64,000 nucleotides of DNA from Rhizobium mayense (GTDB lineage Bacteria > Pseudomonadota > Alphaproteobacteria > Rhizobiales > Rhizobiaceae). This document shows positions 63,575 to 64,000 of this stretch, piece by piece (position 1 is the stretch's first letter; each line of letters starts with the position of its first letter). Location of the stretch: positions 248,001 to 312,000 of the forward strand of contig NZ_JARFYM010000001.1 in NCBI RefSeq assembly GCF_030272705.1, in the 5' to 3' direction. Below the pieces are notes generated by a model that was given only the letters and a program-made list of their open reading frames with translations, did not search any database and was not told the DNA's origin. The translations under genes were made by a program, and so were the position numbers.

Positions 63575-64000
63575 CTAGGGCTGGCACTTAGGATCAATCA
63601 TATCCTCTGCGGATCCGCGGAATTTGTTTGCCCCGATTATTCTCGCCAAAATGTAGAAGCCATGCTGCCCGTCCGGCAACGTAGAGCCAAAGACGCCGAC
63701 TACCACGTTTTGCATGTTGGAGCGGGCTCCGTCGACACCGTCTGCGACAAGCTTCAGCGGGTTCAAATTTGAGAGGTCATCGGCCGTATGGAAGGTTGCC
63801 CACCAACCGGCGTTGGTCTTCAGGTTTGTAAACCGGCCGCTTCCAATCTCCGTGCTATGGGTCTTCAGCAGGGCGCGAAAGCGGGGTGTCTCGCACCCCA
63901 TATGGATATGAAGCCGATCTTGCGTGCGCCAACTGGCGGCATTTATCGCCAACGCAAAATCCTGCGGCGGAGCCTTCGATGCGCGCAAGCCGATTGCGGC
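63575..64000 (-). CDS. cdh: CDP-diacylglycerol pyrophosphatase, C-terminal part
   Basis: The last 141 residues of a gene cut by the right edge. They match the Cdh family, which splits CDP-diacylglycerol into CMP and phosphatidate. DFALAINAASWRTQDRLHIHMGC shows the HIH motif shared with the histidine-triad fold, and FYILARI with a C-terminal AEDMID stretch fits the family end. The TAG/TGA end lies at 63575; an internal TTG near 63988 is probably not the start, as the frame stays open to the edge. It converges on recN. Confidence 0.75.
   Translation of the reverse strand, partial: AAIGLRASKAPPQDFALAINAASWRTQDRLHIHMGCETPRFRALLKTHSTEIGSGRFTNLKTNAGWWATFHTADDLSNLNPLKLVADGVDGARSNMQNVVVGVFGSTLPDGQHGFYILARIIGANKFRGSAEDMIDPKCQP

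Noticed and set aside
1..64000. Search for CRISPR arrays, insertion sequences and tRNA genes
   Set aside because: No regularly spaced repeats, transposase-like frames or tRNA-like sequences were recognised by eye.

Overview
The window reads as a chromosomal segment of an alphaproteobacterium of the Rhizobiales, most likely Rhizobium sensu lato. The evidence is high GC, frequent GTG/TTG starts, a rhizobial-type dcw (division and cell wall) cluster with a long FtsZ, followed by lpxC, bamD and recN, meso-DAP-type MurE, the phosphate-free lipid genes btaAB, and class A rnpB. No insertion sequence, prophage, CRISPR array or tRNA was seen. Assignments rest on motif recognition and context, with no database search. 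LEFT PART (1-8040): an RpiR-type regulator is divergent from a probable five-gene operon: N-formylglutamate-amidohydrolase-like enzyme, APC permease, glutamine-synthetase-like ligase, aldehyde dehydrogenase and iron-dependent alcohol dehydrogenase. Together they suggest import and gamma-glutamylated breakdown of an amino alcohol such as ethanolamine. MIDDLE (8100-22250): an orphan ParA ATPase with a perfect CtrA-type box upstream, an L,D-transpeptidase, an aldose-epimerase-like protein, a rhodanese-like protein and a RidA protein. Then comes a four-gene minus-strand operon of unknown pathway (alpha/beta hydrolase, DMT exporter, class III CoA-transferase, ThDP enzyme), RNase T2, the ABC-F ATPase EttA, and an ArsR-methyltransferase regulator coupled to metF with a perfect 16-bp palindrome in front. 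A 25-residue membrane protein gene with a strong ribosome binding site follows. ENVELOPE REGION (22500-36600): lytic transglycosylases, a GH25 lysozyme, the betaine-lipid pair btaB/btaA, a beta-lactamase-fold hydrolase, a LysE exporter, PPi-dependent phosphofructokinase, a TerB/J-domain protein coupled to a murein amidase, a small Slt-type enzyme and a FAD amine oxidase. RIGHT PART (36660-63490): rnpB, then mraZ-rsmH-ftsL-ftsI-murE-murF-mraY-murD-ftsW-murG-murC-murB, tightly packed with many 4-bp overlaps. A terminator, a reverse-oriented MHS transporter and aqpZ interrupt the cluster before ddl-ftsQ-ftsA-ftsZ. Next come lpxC (lipid A), bamD (outer-membrane protein assembly) and recN (DNA repair). 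The right edge cuts a minus-strand CDP-diacylglycerol pyrophosphatase gene. The right half thus makes the peptidoglycan precursor, the divisome and parts of the outer membrane; the envelope region supplies enzymes that remodel the same wall.
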